Notes: generated by a model not told the origin, from the sequence alone. Numbered from the stretch's first letter, positions 33,713 to 43,824 are shown. The stretch is DNA of 64,000 nucleotides from Paraclostridium sordellii (GCF_000953675.1 NZ_LN679998.1:1077911-1141910), one strand, 5' to 3'. Numbers and translations: made by a program.

Positions 33713-33863
33713 CAATGGATTAATATTTTATTTATAATATACTATTATGAAATTTAAAAAATGTCAATGAAATTTTAAAATTTTCTGAAATAAAAGATAA
33801 TATTGTTTCTTACTATTTTATAGTAAAATATAAATATCAAAAAACATGATGAGGTTGATAGAT

Positions 33864-34598
33864 ATGAAAGAAATAAAAGCTATAATTGTTGAATCAGATT
33901 TAACTCAGAGGCAAGAACTTAAAAGGATTATAAAAAAACATAGTAACATTGAAATAGCAAAAGAGTGTATTGATGGAATAGAAGTTTTAGAGTTTTTACA
34001 AAATAATAATGTAGATTTAATTTTTTTAAATATAAACACTGAAAAATTAGATGGAATATTACTTGCAAATATTATAAATAAATTTGAAAACAAACCTAAA
34101 ATTGTATTTACAACAAAATATAAAGAATATGCGGCTAAGGCCTATTCCTTAGATATCTATGATTATATATTAAAACCTTACTCAGAAGAAAGATTAATAC
34201 AATTATTTAAAAAACTAGACAATGATTGTTCAAACAAACAATATATAAAGTCTAATTTTATAGATAGTATTTCAAATAAATTAAGCTTATGGAAAAATGA
34301 AAAAATAGTAGTAATAGATATTTGTGATGTCTATTGCTGTGAAGCACATAAGAAAACTACCTATATACATACCAAAGATGAAAGATTTGAAATTAAAGAA
34401 GGTATCTCACATGTCGAACATATAATAAGTAATAATAATTTTTATAGATGCCATAGATCCTATTTAGTAAATATAACTAAAATAGAAGAGATAATACCTT
34501 GGATTAATAATACTTATATTATAAGGCTAAAAAATAAACAAGAACTAGAAGTAAGTAGAAGTAAAGTGAAAGGATTTAGAAGAATTATGCATTTATAA
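33864..34598 (+). CDS. LytTR response regulator lacking the phospho-acceptor Asp
   Basis: The 244-residue protein is a receiver plus LytTR DNA-binding domain. The receiver keeps Thr (VFTTKYKEYA) and Lys (YILKP), but the acceptor position reads LIFLNINTEKLDG, with Asn56 in place of Asp, so it should not be phosphorylated in the usual way. The LytTR part (about 145-244) has YCCEAHKKTTYIHT, FYRCHRSYLVNITKIEEI and LEVSRSKVKGFRRIM. ATG 33864 has GAGGTTG upstream; the earlier in-frame ATGs lie before it. No kinase gene is adjacent. It directly precedes a CstA-type transporter with LytTR-like repeats, as in BtsSR/YpdAB-controlled pyruvate uptake. Confidence 0.88.
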   Translation: MKEIKAIIVESDLTQRQELKRIIKKHSNIEIAKECIDGIEVLEFLQNNNVDLIFLNINTEKLDGILLANIINKFENKPKIVFTTKYKEYAAKAYSLDIYDYILKPYSEERLIQLFKKLDNDCSNKQYIKSNFIDSISNKLSLWKNEKIVVIDICDVYCCEAHKKTTYIHTKDERFEIKEGISHVEHIISNNNFYRCHRSYLVNITKIEEIIPWINNTYIIRLKNKQELEVSRSKVKGFRRIMHL

Positions 34599-34604
34599 AA
34601 GTAT

Positions 34605-34695
34605 TTAGTTCCTAAAAAAAGACACTTAGTTCCCTAAAAAAGACATTTAGTTCCTAAATCGACAAATAATTACAAAATGAATGTATCATTATAAG
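34605..34695 (+). promoter_or_regulatory. Triple LytTR-type direct repeat and promoter before the first CstA gene
   Basis: TTAGTTCC occurs at 34605, 34626 (as TTAGTTCCC) and 34647, an exact 21-base period. Two helical turns between direct repeats is the standard spacing of LytTR sites. A TATAAG box lies at 34690-34695, 43 bases after the start of the third copy, so a bound activator would sit just upstream of the -35. Confidence 0.75.
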
Positions 34696-34762
34696 TAAGA
34701 AATACACATTTCTTAAAAACTTGCAATTATCTAAAATCACTTAAAAAGGGGTGTGGTGAAAG

Positions 34763-36175
34763 ATGTTAAGTTTTTTAGGGTCAATAGTATTACTTCTAGT
34801 AGGATATGCTTTTTATGGTAAGTATGTCGAAAAAGTTTTTGGAATAAATGACAACGAACCAACACCAGCAAATACACTTACAGATGGTGTAGACTATATT
34901 CCTATGAAGTGGAACAAAATATTTCTTATACAATTTCTAAATATAGCAGGGCTTGGACCAATATTTGGGGCAATACAGGGGGCTTTATTTGGACCAGCAG
35001 CATTTTTATGGATAGTATTTGGATGTATATTTGCAGGAGGAGTTCACGATTTTCTATCAGGTTATCTATCAATGAAAAACAAAGGTGCATCAGCATCTGA
35101 ATTGGTAGGTCTATATCTAGGGGATAAAGTAAGATCGGTAATGAGAGTTTTTACAGTAGTGCTTTTAATACTAGTTGGGGCTGTGTTTATGACAGGACCA
35201 GCGGCACTTTTAACAACACTAACATCACTAGATGCTAGTATATGGGTAGTAATAATAGTATTATACTACATCGCAGCAACAGTTTTACCAGTTGATAAAG
35301 TAATAGGTAAGATATATCCATTATTTGGAGCAGCACTTTTAATAATGGCAGTAGGAGTTGCAGGAGGATTAATATTTAAAGGATATCAAATCCCAGAAAT
35401 AAGACTTCAAAATCTACATCCAGAAGGTCAACATCTATTCCCATTCTTATTTATAACAATAGCATGCGGGGCAATATCAGGGTTTCATGCAACACAATCA
35501 CCTATGATGGCAAGATGTGTACAAAAAGAAAGTGAAACAAGAAGGGTCTTTTATGGAGCAATGGTAGCAGAAGGAATTATAGCATTAATATGGGCAGCAG
35601 CAGCTATGACATTCTTTGGAGGAGTTCCACAACTTGATACTATACTTGCAGTTGGTGGACCAGCAGCAGTTGTAAATACTATATCTACTTCATTAATGGG
35701 TAAAGTAGGTGGAATCCTTGCAATATTAGGAGTCGTAGTTTGTCCAATAACAAGTGGGGATACAGCATTTAGAAGTGCAAGACTTACAATAGCAGACGCT
35801 ATGAAAATAGACCAAACTAGTATAAAAAGTAGATTTATGATATCTATACCACTATTTGTAATAGGTATAGCTTTAACATTTATAGATTTTAATATAGTTT
35901 GGAGATATTTCTCTTGGGCAAACCAAACATTAGCAATGATAATGTTATGGACAGGGTCTGTATATCTTGCAAAAGAAAATAAAAATCATTATATAAGTAC
36001 AATACCAGCAATATTTATGACTGTTGTAACATTTTCATATATAATGCAAGCACCAGAAGGATTTAGATTACATGCTGGAATATCTAATATAATAGGTATA
36101 CTTGCAGCAATATTATTTACCGTATTATTCTCAATAAAAGTTAAAAAATTAAGTAACTCAAAACTAGAAGCATAA
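34763..36175 (+). CDS. CstA/BtsT-family transporter (probable pyruvate uptake), copy 1
   Basis: The 470-residue polytopic membrane protein has about 13 hydrophobic helices. CstA-family blocks include FLNIAGLGPIFGAIQGALFG, GGVHDFLSGYLSMKNKGASA, GAISGFHATQSPMMARC and VVCPITSGDTAFRSARL. Family members CstA and BtsT take up peptides or pyruvate; this is the short clostridial form. The LytTR regulator gene immediately upstream and the repeats in the promoter fit BtsT-like pyruvate uptake, but that is inference. AAGGGG lies upstream of ATG 34763. A close paralogue follows at 36773. Confidence 0.88.
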   Translation: MLSFLGSIVLLLVGYAFYGKYVEKVFGINDNEPTPANTLTDGVDYIPMKWNKIFLIQFLNIAGLGPIFGAIQGALFGPAAFLWIVFGCIFAGGVHDFLSGYLSMKNKGASASELVGLYLGDKVRSVMRVFTVVLLILVGAVFMTGPAALLTTLTSLDASIWVVIIVLYYIAATVLPVDKVIGKIYPLFGAALLIMAVGVAGGLIFKGYQIPEIRLQNLHPEGQHLFPFLFITIACGAISGFHATQSPMMARCVQKESETRRVFYGAMVAEGIIALIWAAAAMTFFGGVPQLDTILAVGGPAAVVNTISTSLMGKVGGILAILGVVVCPITSGDTAFRSARLTIADAMKIDQTSIKSRFMISIPLFVIGIALTFIDFNIVWRYFSWANQTLAMIMLWTGSVYLAKENKNHYISTIPAIFMTVVTFSYIMQAPEGFRLHAGISNIIGILAAILFTVLFSIKVKKLSNSKLEA

Positions 36176-36189
36176 GCTATATAACTAAA

Positions 36190-36302
36190 AAGAATAATTA
36201 AACTAGATGATCGCTTCGGATAAATATATAAACTACATTCATATCGCGTCGATGTAGATTATATATTTACCCTCCGTTCACCTAGTTTAATTATTCTTTT
36301 TC
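36190..36302 (+). other. Large three-tier hairpin after the first CstA gene
   Basis: A perfect 17-base outer stem (36190-36206 with 36282-36298) encloses an 11-base stem (36221-36231 with 36259-36269) and a 6-base tip stem (36233-36238 with 36252-36257). The tiers are separated by an internal loop of 14 and 12 bases that keeps more G and C than the stems. A T-rich tract follows. It can terminate the CstA transcript, but it is far larger than other terminators here and overlaps the 3' end of the leftward small gene. It may be a structured RNA or a palindromic element. Confidence 0.6.
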
Positions 36303-36481
36303 TTTTTCCTCTTAAATATAAAATTAGTTAAAGTTCCAAATATCAAAGATGGAACAATACAAATTACTAAAATTTTATAAATGATAAAAAGGGAAGTATG
36401 TATAAGTTGAGATGAAAACAAGCCAGCAAAAAATAAATAAAATATTACATAATCTAATTTTCTAAAATTAAAATTTCTCAT
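36287..36481 (-). CDS. Small membrane protein (64 residues)
   Basis: The peptide has two hydrophobic helices (about 11-29 and 33-53) and a Lys-rich C-terminus, with no recognisable family. ATG 36481 has AAAGGAG 7 bases upstream on the minus strand. Its last codons fall inside the right arm of the large hairpin. It lies between two CstA-type genes and opposes them. A tiny regulatory or accessory membrane peptide is possible. Confidence 0.6.
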   Translation of the reverse strand: MRNFNFRKLDYVIFYLFFAGLFSSQLIHTSLFIIYKILVICIVPSLIFGTLTNFIFKRKKKKNN

Positions 36482-36630
36482 AAAAAAACTCCTTTAGGTA
36501 TAATAAAAAACAACTAAAAAACTATTATAATAAAGAGTATTCAAGTTATTGGATTTATAGAAATGCAATTAAATTTAAAATATAAAATTTAATATTAAAA
36601 ATGCATTTTATGAAAAAAATAATTAATATT

Positions 36631-36720
36631 TGCATTTAATGTATGAAAAAATGCATTTCATTCACAAATATTTACATTTAACTACATAAAAAATAAAAAC
36701 TTAACATAAGGGTGTATTAT
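36631..36720 (+). promoter_or_regulatory. Triple YpdB-like direct repeat and promoter before the second CstA gene
   Basis: TGCATTTAAT (36631), TGCATTTCAT (36652) and TACATTTAAC (36673) repeat with an exact 21-base period; a further GCATTT lies at 36603. The motif is close to the GGCATTTCAT repeats, 11 bases apart, reported for E. coli YpdB. A TATTAT box at 36715-36720 lies about 42 bases after the third copy, nearly the same geometry as before the first CstA gene. Confidence 0.7.
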
Positions 36721-36772
36721 AAAGGTAGAAAAAATGCAATTATTTATTTTACTAAAAGGAGAGGGTGAGCCT

Positions 36773-38188
36773 ATGTTAAGTTTTTTAGGGTCAATAGTAT
36801 TACTTATTTTAGGGTATTTTACTTATGGTAAATTTGTAGAAAAGACTTTCGGTATTGATGATAGTATACCAACACCAGCAACAGCACTTGAAGATGGTGT
36901 AGACTATGTACCGATGAAGTGGAGAAAAATATTCCTTATACAATTTTTAAACATAGCAGGTCTTGGGCCAATATTTGGAGCAATACAAGGTGCTTTATTT
37001 GGACCAGCAGCATTTTTATGGATAGTATTTGGATGTATATTAGCAGGAGGAGTTCACGACTTCTTATCAGGATACTTATCAATGAGAAATGAAGGTGCAT
37101 CAGCATCAGAACTAGTTGGAAAATATTTAGGGAATTCAACTAAAGTATTAATGAGAATATTCACAGTTGTACTTTTAATATTAGTTGGTACAGTTTTTAT
37201 GACAGGACCAGCAGCACTACTTACAACATTAACATCAATAGATGCAAAAATATGGGTAGTAATAATAGTTTTATACTATATTGCAGCAACAGTTTTACCA
37301 GTTGATACTGTAATAGGTAAGATATATCCATTATTTGGAGCAGCACTTTTAATAATGGCAATAGGAGTTGCAGGAGGATTAATATTTAAAGGATATGATA
37401 TACCAAATGTAACACTTCAAAACTTAAATCCAAATGGACAACCATTATTCCCATACTTATTTATAACAATAGCATGTGGAGCAATATCAGGATTCCATGC
37501 AACACAATCACCTATGATGGCAAGATGTGTTGAAAAAGAAAGTGAAACAAGAAGAGTATTTTACGGTTCAATGATAGCTGAAGGAATTATAGCTCTAATA
37601 TGGGCAGCAGCAGCTATGACATTCTTTGGAGGAGTTCCTCAACTAGATGTAATATTATCAGCTGGAGGACCTGCAACAGTAGTAAATACAATATCTAATA
37701 CTTTAATGGGACCAATAGGTGGAGCACTTGCAATACTAGGAGTTGTAGTTTGTCCGATAACAAGTGGAGATACAGCATTTAGAAGTGCAAGACTTACAAT
37801 AGCAGATGCTATGAAGATAGACCAAAGCAGTATAAAAAATAGATTTATGATATCTATACCACTATTTATAATAGGTGTAGCATTAACATTTATCGATTTT
37901 AACATAATATGGAGATACTTCTCTTGGGCAAACCAAACATTAGCAATGATAATGTTATGGACAGGTTCAGCGTACTTAGTAAAACACAATAAAAATCATT
38001 TTATAAGTACAATACCAGCAATATTTATGACAGCAGTTACATTTTCATATATAATGCAAGCCCCAGAAGGATTTAGATTACATGCAGGAGTATCAAATGC
38101 AATAGGAGTATTTATAGCAATAGTATTTACAGTATTATTTGCAATAAAATCTAAAAAATTAAGAGAAGAAAACAAACAACTAAGCTAG
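36773..38188 (+). CDS. CstA/BtsT-family transporter (probable pyruvate uptake), copy 2
   Basis: The 471-residue protein is nearly identical in plan and most residues to the first copy, including GAISGFHATQSPMMARC and VVCPITSGDTAFRSARL; differences cluster near the N-terminus, in the loop around residue 225 (DIPNVTLQNLNPNGQPLF) and in the last 25 residues. ATG 36773 with AAAGGAG upstream is preferred over ATG 36734. A recent tandem duplication with new promoter repeats would explain two transporters under different control. A strong terminator follows. Confidence 0.88.
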   Translation: MLSFLGSIVLLILGYFTYGKFVEKTFGIDDSIPTPATALEDGVDYVPMKWRKIFLIQFLNIAGLGPIFGAIQGALFGPAAFLWIVFGCILAGGVHDFLSGYLSMRNEGASASELVGKYLGNSTKVLMRIFTVVLLILVGTVFMTGPAALLTTLTSIDAKIWVVIIVLYYIAATVLPVDTVIGKIYPLFGAALLIMAIGVAGGLIFKGYDIPNVTLQNLNPNGQPLFPYLFITIACGAISGFHATQSPMMARCVEKESETRRVFYGSMIAEGIIALIWAAAAMTFFGGVPQLDVILSAGGPATVVNTISNTLMGPIGGALAILGVVVCPITSGDTAFRSARLTIADAMKIDQSSIKNRFMISIPLFIIGVALTFIDFNIIWRYFSWANQTLAMIMLWTGSAYLVKHNKNHFISTIPAIFMTAVTFSYIMQAPEGFRLHAGVSNAIGVFIAIVFTVLFAIKSKKLREENKQLS

Positions 38189-38209
38189 CATTATTAATAT
38201 TTATATATA

Positions 38210-38267
38210 AATTAAAGCAAGACATTTTTCACACACCTACTTGAAATGTCTTGCTTTAATTTTTTTA
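38210..38267 (+). terminator. Intrinsic terminator
   Basis: An 18-base stem (AATTAAAGCAAGACATTT paired with AAATGTCTTGCTTTAATT) over a 15-16 base loop, followed by T residues. Confidence 0.93.
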
Positions 38268-38652
38268 TTCATTCAACCTATATAACTTCTAATCTTTTAC
38301 AATCTCAAACTACCAATATAATTAAATTAATCAATTTTACAATATAATTTGAAACTGTAATATGATTTATTTCATATGTCTAGAAAATACAGATTAAGCA
38401 AAAAATTTTAAATGTTTTTAATGTATTTTTAATAAAAATATACCAAATTAAAGAAATGAGTTAATTTTCATATATGAATTTTAAATTTGAACATAAAAAA
38501 TAAATTGAAAATTTAAACTTAATTTAAAAAACTAAAGTAAGTACAATTTATATCCGAATAAATAAATGAGGTGAATTTTAACGAATGATAAAAAAATAAC
38601 ATAAGTTAAAGTTTGTAAAAGATTAAAATTTATATTACAGCGAGGTAGTCAA
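38268..38652. other. Gene-free spacer before the chemoreceptor
   Basis: No ORF with a ribosome binding site and no clear hairpin was seen. The region is A/T rich throughout; the chemoreceptor promoter must lie here but no convincing -35/-10 pair was found. Confidence 0.45.
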
Positions 38653-40371
38653 ATGAAAAATCTAAAGATGGTAAGCAAATTAGGTTTAAGTTTTATTGTT
38701 TTAATAGTTATCATGACGCTTGCAAACGTTAATACCCTACATGACTTAAAACAAGCAGGCACATTAAGCCATGAATTGTTTAAAGGACCTTATGAGTTAA
38801 CGGATGAAGCTATGGGAATTTGTAAAGACTTAGTTGGAATATCAAGAAGAATCAATGGTGGATTTGCAGATAATGAACATGTACAAACAAGACAATTAGT
38901 ATTACAAGAATTTGATAGTCTTAACAAAAGAATTGAAAAATTAAATGATAATACTATGAACTCTGAAAAAAATAAGCAAATTACTGAAAATATTAATAAC
39001 CTTGAAAAATATGTAGTTGATTTACAACAAGAATATGACAAAATTTACAATGCTACACAACAACCAGGTTTTAAAGGACCAATGACTCAACTTGATATTA
39101 GTGGATATGCAAAAGTTTTTAAAGAATGTAATGAAACAGCAGAAAACCTTTATAAAGAATCAAAAAATATTAGCTCAAACTTTGATAGTGGAGTAGCTAA
39201 AGCAGTTAAAAAATCAGAGTTTTTCTCAACAGTACTAAATGTTATAAGTGTATTATTAGGAATTATTATTTGTATGTATGTTACAAAAACTCTTAAAAAG
39301 CCAGTTGAAGAAATAGAAGCAGCTGCAAATAAAATGGCTGGTGGAGACTTTGATATAAATATAGAATATGAGGCAAAAGATGAATTAGGTTCTCTAGCTA
39401 ATAGTATAAGAACTATGAGCTTAAAAACTAAAGAGCTTATAAATGATATGGTTTGTGTATTAGGAGAGGTTTCAGAAGGAAACTTTGACGCTAGACCTCA
39501 AGTTACTTATATTGGAGTATTTGAAAATATAGAAAAATCAATAGAAAAGATAACTACTGACTTAAGTCAAATAATGAATCAAATAAATGCATCTGCACAA
39601 GAAGTTGAGGCTGCATCACAACAAGTTTCAAGTGGATCTCAAATGTTATCTCAAGGAACAACTGAACAAGCTGGAGCAGTAGAAGAATTATCATCAACTC
39701 TTATAGAAATATCAGAAAAAATTAATGAAACAGCAGAAAATGCTAAAAATGCTAATGAATTAATGAGAGATTCAAGTAAGCAAGTCAAAGATGGAAATAA
39801 TCAAATGAAACAAATGGTACATGCAATGAAAGAAATATCAGCATCTTCAAGTGAAATTGGAAGAATAATAAAAACAATTGATGATATAGCATTCCAAACA
39901 AACATATTAGCTTTAAATGCAGCAGTAGAAGCAGCAAGAGCTGGAGAAGCTGGTAAAGGATTTGCAGTAGTTGCAGATGAAGTTAGAAACCTTGCAGCAA
40001 AATCAGCAGAGGCAGCTAAAAATACTGAAGTCCTTATTGAAAATTCAATAGAAGCTGTAGAAAAAGGAACTACAATTGTAGATAGTACAGCTAAGTCACT
40101 TGAAAAAATAATATATACAACAAATGAAGCTACTCTTTTAGTTGATAATATAGCTAAAAAATCTGAAGAAGAAGCAAGTGCTATAAATCAAGTTACTGTA
40201 GGGGTAGGTCAAATTTCTGAAGTAGTACAAACAAACTCAGCAACATCAGAAGAAAGTGCTGCAGCAAGTGAAGAATTAACAGCCCAAGCGCATACTTTAA
40301 GAGAACTTATTGAAAACTTTAACTTAAAAGATGATGTTTCAGCTCATAAAAATATAAATTTTAATGTTTAA
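38653..40371 (+). CDS. Methyl-accepting chemotaxis protein
   Basis: The 572-residue receptor has an N-terminal membrane helix (about 9-27), a four-helix-bundle-like sensor of about 160 residues, a second membrane helix (about 193-213), a HAMP linker (about 215-268) and a long coiled-coil signalling domain. The tip is at about residues 411-445: [52 protein letters not shown]. It senses a small ligand outside and controls CheA/CheW. GAGGTAG precedes the ATG. No other chemotaxis gene is near, so it is an orphan receptor. Its place next to the pyruvate-type transporters may hint at a metabolite ligand. Confidence 0.93.
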   Translation: MKNLKMVSKLGLSFIVLIVIMTLANVNTLHDLKQAGTLSHELFKGPYELTDEAMGICKDLVGISRRINGGFADNEHVQTRQLVLQEFDSLNKRIEKLNDNTMNSEKNKQITENINNLEKYVVDLQQEYDKIYNATQQPGFKGPMTQLDISGYAKVFKECNETAENLYKESKNISSNFDSGVAKAVKKSEFFSTVLNVISVLLGIIICMYVTKTLKKPVEEIEAAANKMAGGDFDINIEYEAKDELGSLANSIRTMSLKTKELINDMVCVLGEVSEGNFDARPQVTYIGVFENIEKSIEKITTDLSQIMNQINASAQEVEAASQQVSSGSQMLSQGTTEQAGAVEELSSTLIEISEKINETAENAKNANELMRDSSKQVKDGNNQMKQMVHAMKEISASSSEIGRIIKTIDDIAFQTNILALNAAVEAARAGEAGKGFAVVADEVRNLAAKSAEAAKNTEVLIENSIEAVEKGTTIVDSTAKSLEKIIYTTNEATLLVDNIAKKSEEEASAINQVTVGVGQISEVVQTNSATSEESAAASEELTAQAHTLRELIENFNLKDDVSAHKNINFNV

Positions 40372-40380
40372 AATTAATAT

Positions 40381-40414
40381 AAAAATGGTTATCAAATTTT
40401 GATAGCCATTTTTT
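40381..40414 (+). terminator. Intrinsic terminator
   Basis: AAAAATGG, one mismatch, TATCAAA pairs with TTTGATA and CCATTTTT, with T residues following. Confidence 0.88.
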
Positions 40415-40497
40415 ATTTATTACAATTTTTTAACCTATTTAAAATCTGTAACAGATAAATTTTAATTCCATAGTATTTTATTAGAGTTAAAAAGGAT

Positions 40498-41313
40498 GTG
40501 ATAAAAATAAAAAAGTTTGTAGCCGTAATTATTTTATTTATAGCCATAACCATATTTCCTTCTAAGGTATTTTCTTTAAATGCAAATGAAGAAGGCCATC
40601 AATATAAAGAAAGTACAGTCATAAAATATAAAAAAGTATATGCAGATAACCTAAATGTAAGAAATGGGCCAGGACTTGATTATGAAAAAATAGGGGTTCT
40701 AAAAGAAAATCAAAAAGTTCAAGTTTTGTTTAAGGTATCAAACTGGTACAAGATAAAATTTAAAGATGGATATGGATGGTGTAGAGAAGACTATTTAAGC
40801 CAATCTATAATGGGGACAATTGAACATAAAGAAAAAATCATAAAAAATGATTCTAAAAGTAATAAAGTCATAGAAAGTAAGCATTGTATAGCAATAAAAA
40901 CAATAACTAATACAATGGCATACTATCAAGATGGAGTACTTATAAAACAATTTGATGTAGCAACAGGTAAACAATCCACTCCAACTCCAAAGGGAAAATT
41001 TAAAATAGTAAATAAAATAGTAAATAGACCTTATTATAAAGATAATATACCTGGAGGAGATCCAAGAAATCCTTTAGGAAAAAGGTGGCTAGGACTTAAA
41101 GTAGGAGATACTGATGGAACAACTTATGGAATTCACGGAAATAGTAATGAAAATAGTATCGGCAAAAGTGTATCAGGGGGATGTATTAGAATGCACAATG
41201 ATGAGATAAGTTGGTTATTTGACCAAGTTCCAAAAGAAACTGTAGTTGTAATAAGTGGAGAAGATAAAAGTTTTAAAGAAATATTAAAATCATACAATAT
41301 AAGTGTTAATTAG
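40498..41313 (+). CDS. Secreted L,D-transpeptidase (YkuD) with SH3 domain
   Basis: The 271-residue protein has a signal peptide (about 1-26), one SH3 domain (about 42-100; VYADNLNVRNGPGLDYEKIG and GYGWCREDYLS) and a C-terminal YkuD catalytic domain (about 130-258) with YGIHGNSNENSIGKSVSGGCIRM, where the His and the Cys of SGGC are catalytic. It should form 3-3 peptidoglycan cross-links or attach proteins to the wall, with SH3 binding the wall. Start codon is GTG 40498 with AAAGGAT immediately upstream; spacing is short. Confidence 0.93.
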   Translation: MIKIKKFVAVIILFIAITIFPSKVFSLNANEEGHQYKESTVIKYKKVYADNLNVRNGPGLDYEKIGVLKENQKVQVLFKVSNWYKIKFKDGYGWCREDYLSQSIMGTIEHKEKIIKNDSKSNKVIESKHCIAIKTITNTMAYYQDGVLIKQFDVATGKQSTPTPKGKFKIVNKIVNRPYYKDNIPGGDPRNPLGKRWLGLKVGDTDGTTYGIHGNSNENSIGKSVSGGCIRMHNDEISWLFDQVPKETVVVISGEDKSFKEILKSYNISVN

Positions 41314-41348
41314 AAATAGACTAGGACATACCTAGTCTATTTCTAATT
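41308..41348. repeat. Perfect 18-base inverted repeat at the end of the transpeptidase gene
   Basis: Arms at 41308-41325 and 41331-41348 pair without mismatch over a 5-base loop and include the TAG stop codon. There is no real T-run on either side, so it may protect the 3' end of the mRNA or terminate weakly. Confidence 0.6.
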
Positions 41349-41586
41349 ATATAAATTTAGCTAAGACTTTAAATTACAATTTTTGTAAATTAAAAATTAC
41401 TATTAAAAGATAAATAAATATTTAAAAAGTTAGTTAAAAATCACCAATTGAATTAATAATTAACAGATTAAAATAATAAAATTATTCCAAAATAAATATG
41501 TACAGTATAAATTCTTATATAAAGGTAAGTAATAAAGTAAACAAGTTTATAAAATATATGAAATGCAAGATACAGGAGGAAATTAG

Positions 41587-43821
41587 ATGAATAATACAGC
41601 TTGGAAAAGTTTTAAAGATGGCAAGTGGAGCAAAGAGATAGATGTTAGAAGCTTTATACAATTAAACTATACTCCATATGAAGGAGATGACTCTTTTTTA
41701 GTTAATGCAACAGAAAAAACAAACTCATTAATAGATGAGATGATGGCATTATTTAAGAAAGAGAGAGATAATGGAGGAACTTTAGACGTAGATACGAAAA
41801 CTGTATCAGCAATAGATGCTTATAAACCAGGTTATATGGATAAAGAAAAAGAGGTTATTGTAGGATTTCAAACTGATGAACCTTTAAAGAGAGCTATAAT
41901 GCCTTATGGTGGAATAAGGATGGTAGAATCATCTTGTAAGGCTTATGGGTTTGAGTTAGATAAAGATGTAAAAGAAATTTTTACTAAATATAGAAAAACA
42001 CATAATCAAGGTGTATTTGATGCCTATACTGATGAAATGAGAGCAGCAAGAAGATCAGGTATTATCACTGGATTACCAGATGCATACGGAAGAGGTAGAA
42101 TAATAGGAGATTATAGAAGAGTTGCATTATATGGTGTTGATAGATTAATTGAAGATAAAATTAGTCAAAAAAGTAGTTTAGATGTAAGTGTTATAGATGA
42201 GGACACTATAAGATTAAGAGAAGAAATATCAGATCAAATAAAAGCATTAGAAGCTTTAAAAAGAATGGCTGAAAGTTATGGATTTGATATATCTAGACCT
42301 GCTAATAATTCTAGAGAAGCTGTTCAGTGGTTATATTTTGCTTATCTAGGTGCTATAAAAGACCAAAATGGTGCGGCAATGAGTTTAGGTAGAACTAGTA
42401 CATTCTTAGATATATATTTTGAGAGAGATTTAAAAAATGGTGAAATAACAGAGGAAGAAGTTCAAGAGTTAATGGATCATTTTGTAATGAAGCTAAGAAT
42501 GGTTAAGTTTCTTAGAACTCCAGAGTACAATGATTTATTTTCAGGTGACCCAACTTGGGTAACAGAATCAATAGGAGGTATGGGAATAGATGGTAGAACA
42601 TTAGTTACAAAAAACTCTTTTAGAGTTTTACACACATTATATACCCTAGGACCATCTCCAGAGCCAAACTTAACTGTTTTATGGTCAAATTCTCTACCAA
42701 AAGGATTTAAAGACTTTTGCTCTAAAGTTTCAATAGATACAAGCTCTATACAATATGAAAATGACGATCTTATGAGACCATATTGGGGTGATGATTATGG
42801 AATAGCATGCTGTGTTTCTGCCATGAGAATAGGAAAGCAAATGCAATTCTTTGGAGCTAGGGTGAACTTAGCTAAAACACTTCTTTATTCAATAAATGGT
42901 GGAGTTGATGAAAAACTAGGTACTCAAGTGGGACCTAAGTTTGAGAAGGTAAATTCAGAGTATCTAGATTATGAAGAGGTAATGGAAAAGTTTGATTTGT
43001 TTACTGATTGGTTAGCTAATTTATATATAAACACTCTTAATGTAATTCATTATATGCATGATAAATATTCATATGAAGCTTTACAAATGGCATTACATGA
43101 TAGAGATGTATTTAGAACTATGGCTTGTGGAATAGCTGGGTTATCTGTATGTGTTGACTCTCTATCAGCAATTAAATATGCAAAAGTTAAGCCAATAAGA
43201 AATGAACAAGGTATTGCTATAGATTTTGAAGTAGAAGGAGATTACCCTAGGTATGGTAACAATGACGATAGAGTAGACGACATAGCTATAGATTTAGTGA
43301 AAAACTTTATGAATAAACTAAAACAAAATAAGACTTATAGAAATGCATACCCTACTCAATCAATACTAACAATTACTTCTAATGTTGTTTATGGAAAGAA
43401 AACTGGAAATACTCCTGATGGTAGAAAAGCAGGAGAGCCATTTGCACCAGGAGCTAACCCTATGCATGGAAGAGATATTAGTGGTGCATTGGCTTCATTA
43501 TCATCTGTTGCTAAATTGCCTTATGAGTATTCTCAAGATGGAATATCTAATACTTTCTCTATAATTCCAGGAGCTTTAGGAAAGGATGAAGAAGAAAGAG
43601 TTTTCAACCTAACTGCAATGTTGGATGGATATTTTGGACAAGGAGCACATCATTTAAATGTAAATGTATTTGATAGAGCTATGCTTGAAGATGCAATGGA
43701 AAGACCAGAAGAATATCCTCGATTAACAATAAGAGTTTCTGGTTATGCAGTACATTTTACAAAGCTTACAAGAGAACAACAATTAGATATTATAAATAGA
43801 ACATTCCATACTAATAGATAA
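41587..43821 (+). CDS. pflB: Pyruvate formate-lyase (formate C-acetyltransferase)
   Basis: The 744-residue enzyme converts pyruvate and CoA to formate and acetyl-CoA. The active-site Cys pair is in GIACCVSAM (Cys at about 408-409) and the glycyl radical is Gly719 in RVSGYAV; the [20 protein letters not shown] substrate-binding segment (about 156-175) is also typical of true PFL rather than diol dehydratases. AGGAGG precedes the ATG. The activating radical-SAM enzyme PflA, which is needed to make the glycyl radical and usually sits next door, is not in this window. A terminator follows immediately. Confidence 0.96.
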   Translation: MNNTAWKSFKDGKWSKEIDVRSFIQLNYTPYEGDDSFLVNATEKTNSLIDEMMALFKKERDNGGTLDVDTKTVSAIDAYKPGYMDKEKEVIVGFQTDEPLKRAIMPYGGIRMVESSCKAYGFELDKDVKEIFTKYRKTHNQGVFDAYTDEMRAARRSGIITGLPDAYGRGRIIGDYRRVALYGVDRLIEDKISQKSSLDVSVIDEDTIRLREEISDQIKALEALKRMAESYGFDISRPANNSREAVQWLYFAYLGAIKDQNGAAMSLGRTSTFLDIYFERDLKNGEITEEEVQELMDHFVMKLRMVKFLRTPEYNDLFSGDPTWVTESIGGMGIDGRTLVTKNSFRVLHTLYTLGPSPEPNLTVLWSNSLPKGFKDFCSKVSIDTSSIQYENDDLMRPYWGDDYGIACCVSAMRIGKQMQFFGARVNLAKTLLYSINGGVDEKLGTQVGPKFEKVNSEYLDYEEVMEKFDLFTDWLANLYINTLNVIHYMHDKYSYEALQMALHDRDVFRTMACGIAGLSVCVDSLSAIKYAKVKPIRNEQGIAIDFEVEGDYPRYGNNDDRVDDIAIDLVKNFMNKLKQNKTYRNAYPTQSILTITSNVVYGKKTGNTPDGRKAGEPFAPGANPMHGRDISGALASLSSVAKLPYEYSQDGISNTFSIIPGALGKDEEERVFNLTAMLDGYFGQGAHHLNVNVFDRAMLEDAMERPEEYPRLTIRVSGYAVHFTKLTREQQLDIINRTFHTNR

Positions 43822-43824
43822 ATC

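Noticed and set aside
34605-34660. The TTAGTTCC repeats as a small CRISPR-like array
   Set aside because: There are only three copies with a 21-base period and conserved spacers; they are regulatory repeats in a promoter, and no cas gene is present.
36190-36302. Reading the layered hairpin as a known riboswitch
   Set aside because: The internal-loop bases match no riboswitch consensus that I know, and it lies after a gene rather than before one.
41308-41348. Counting the 18-base perfect hairpin as a normal terminator
   Set aside because: Neither flank has a real T-run, unlike almost all other terminators in the window.
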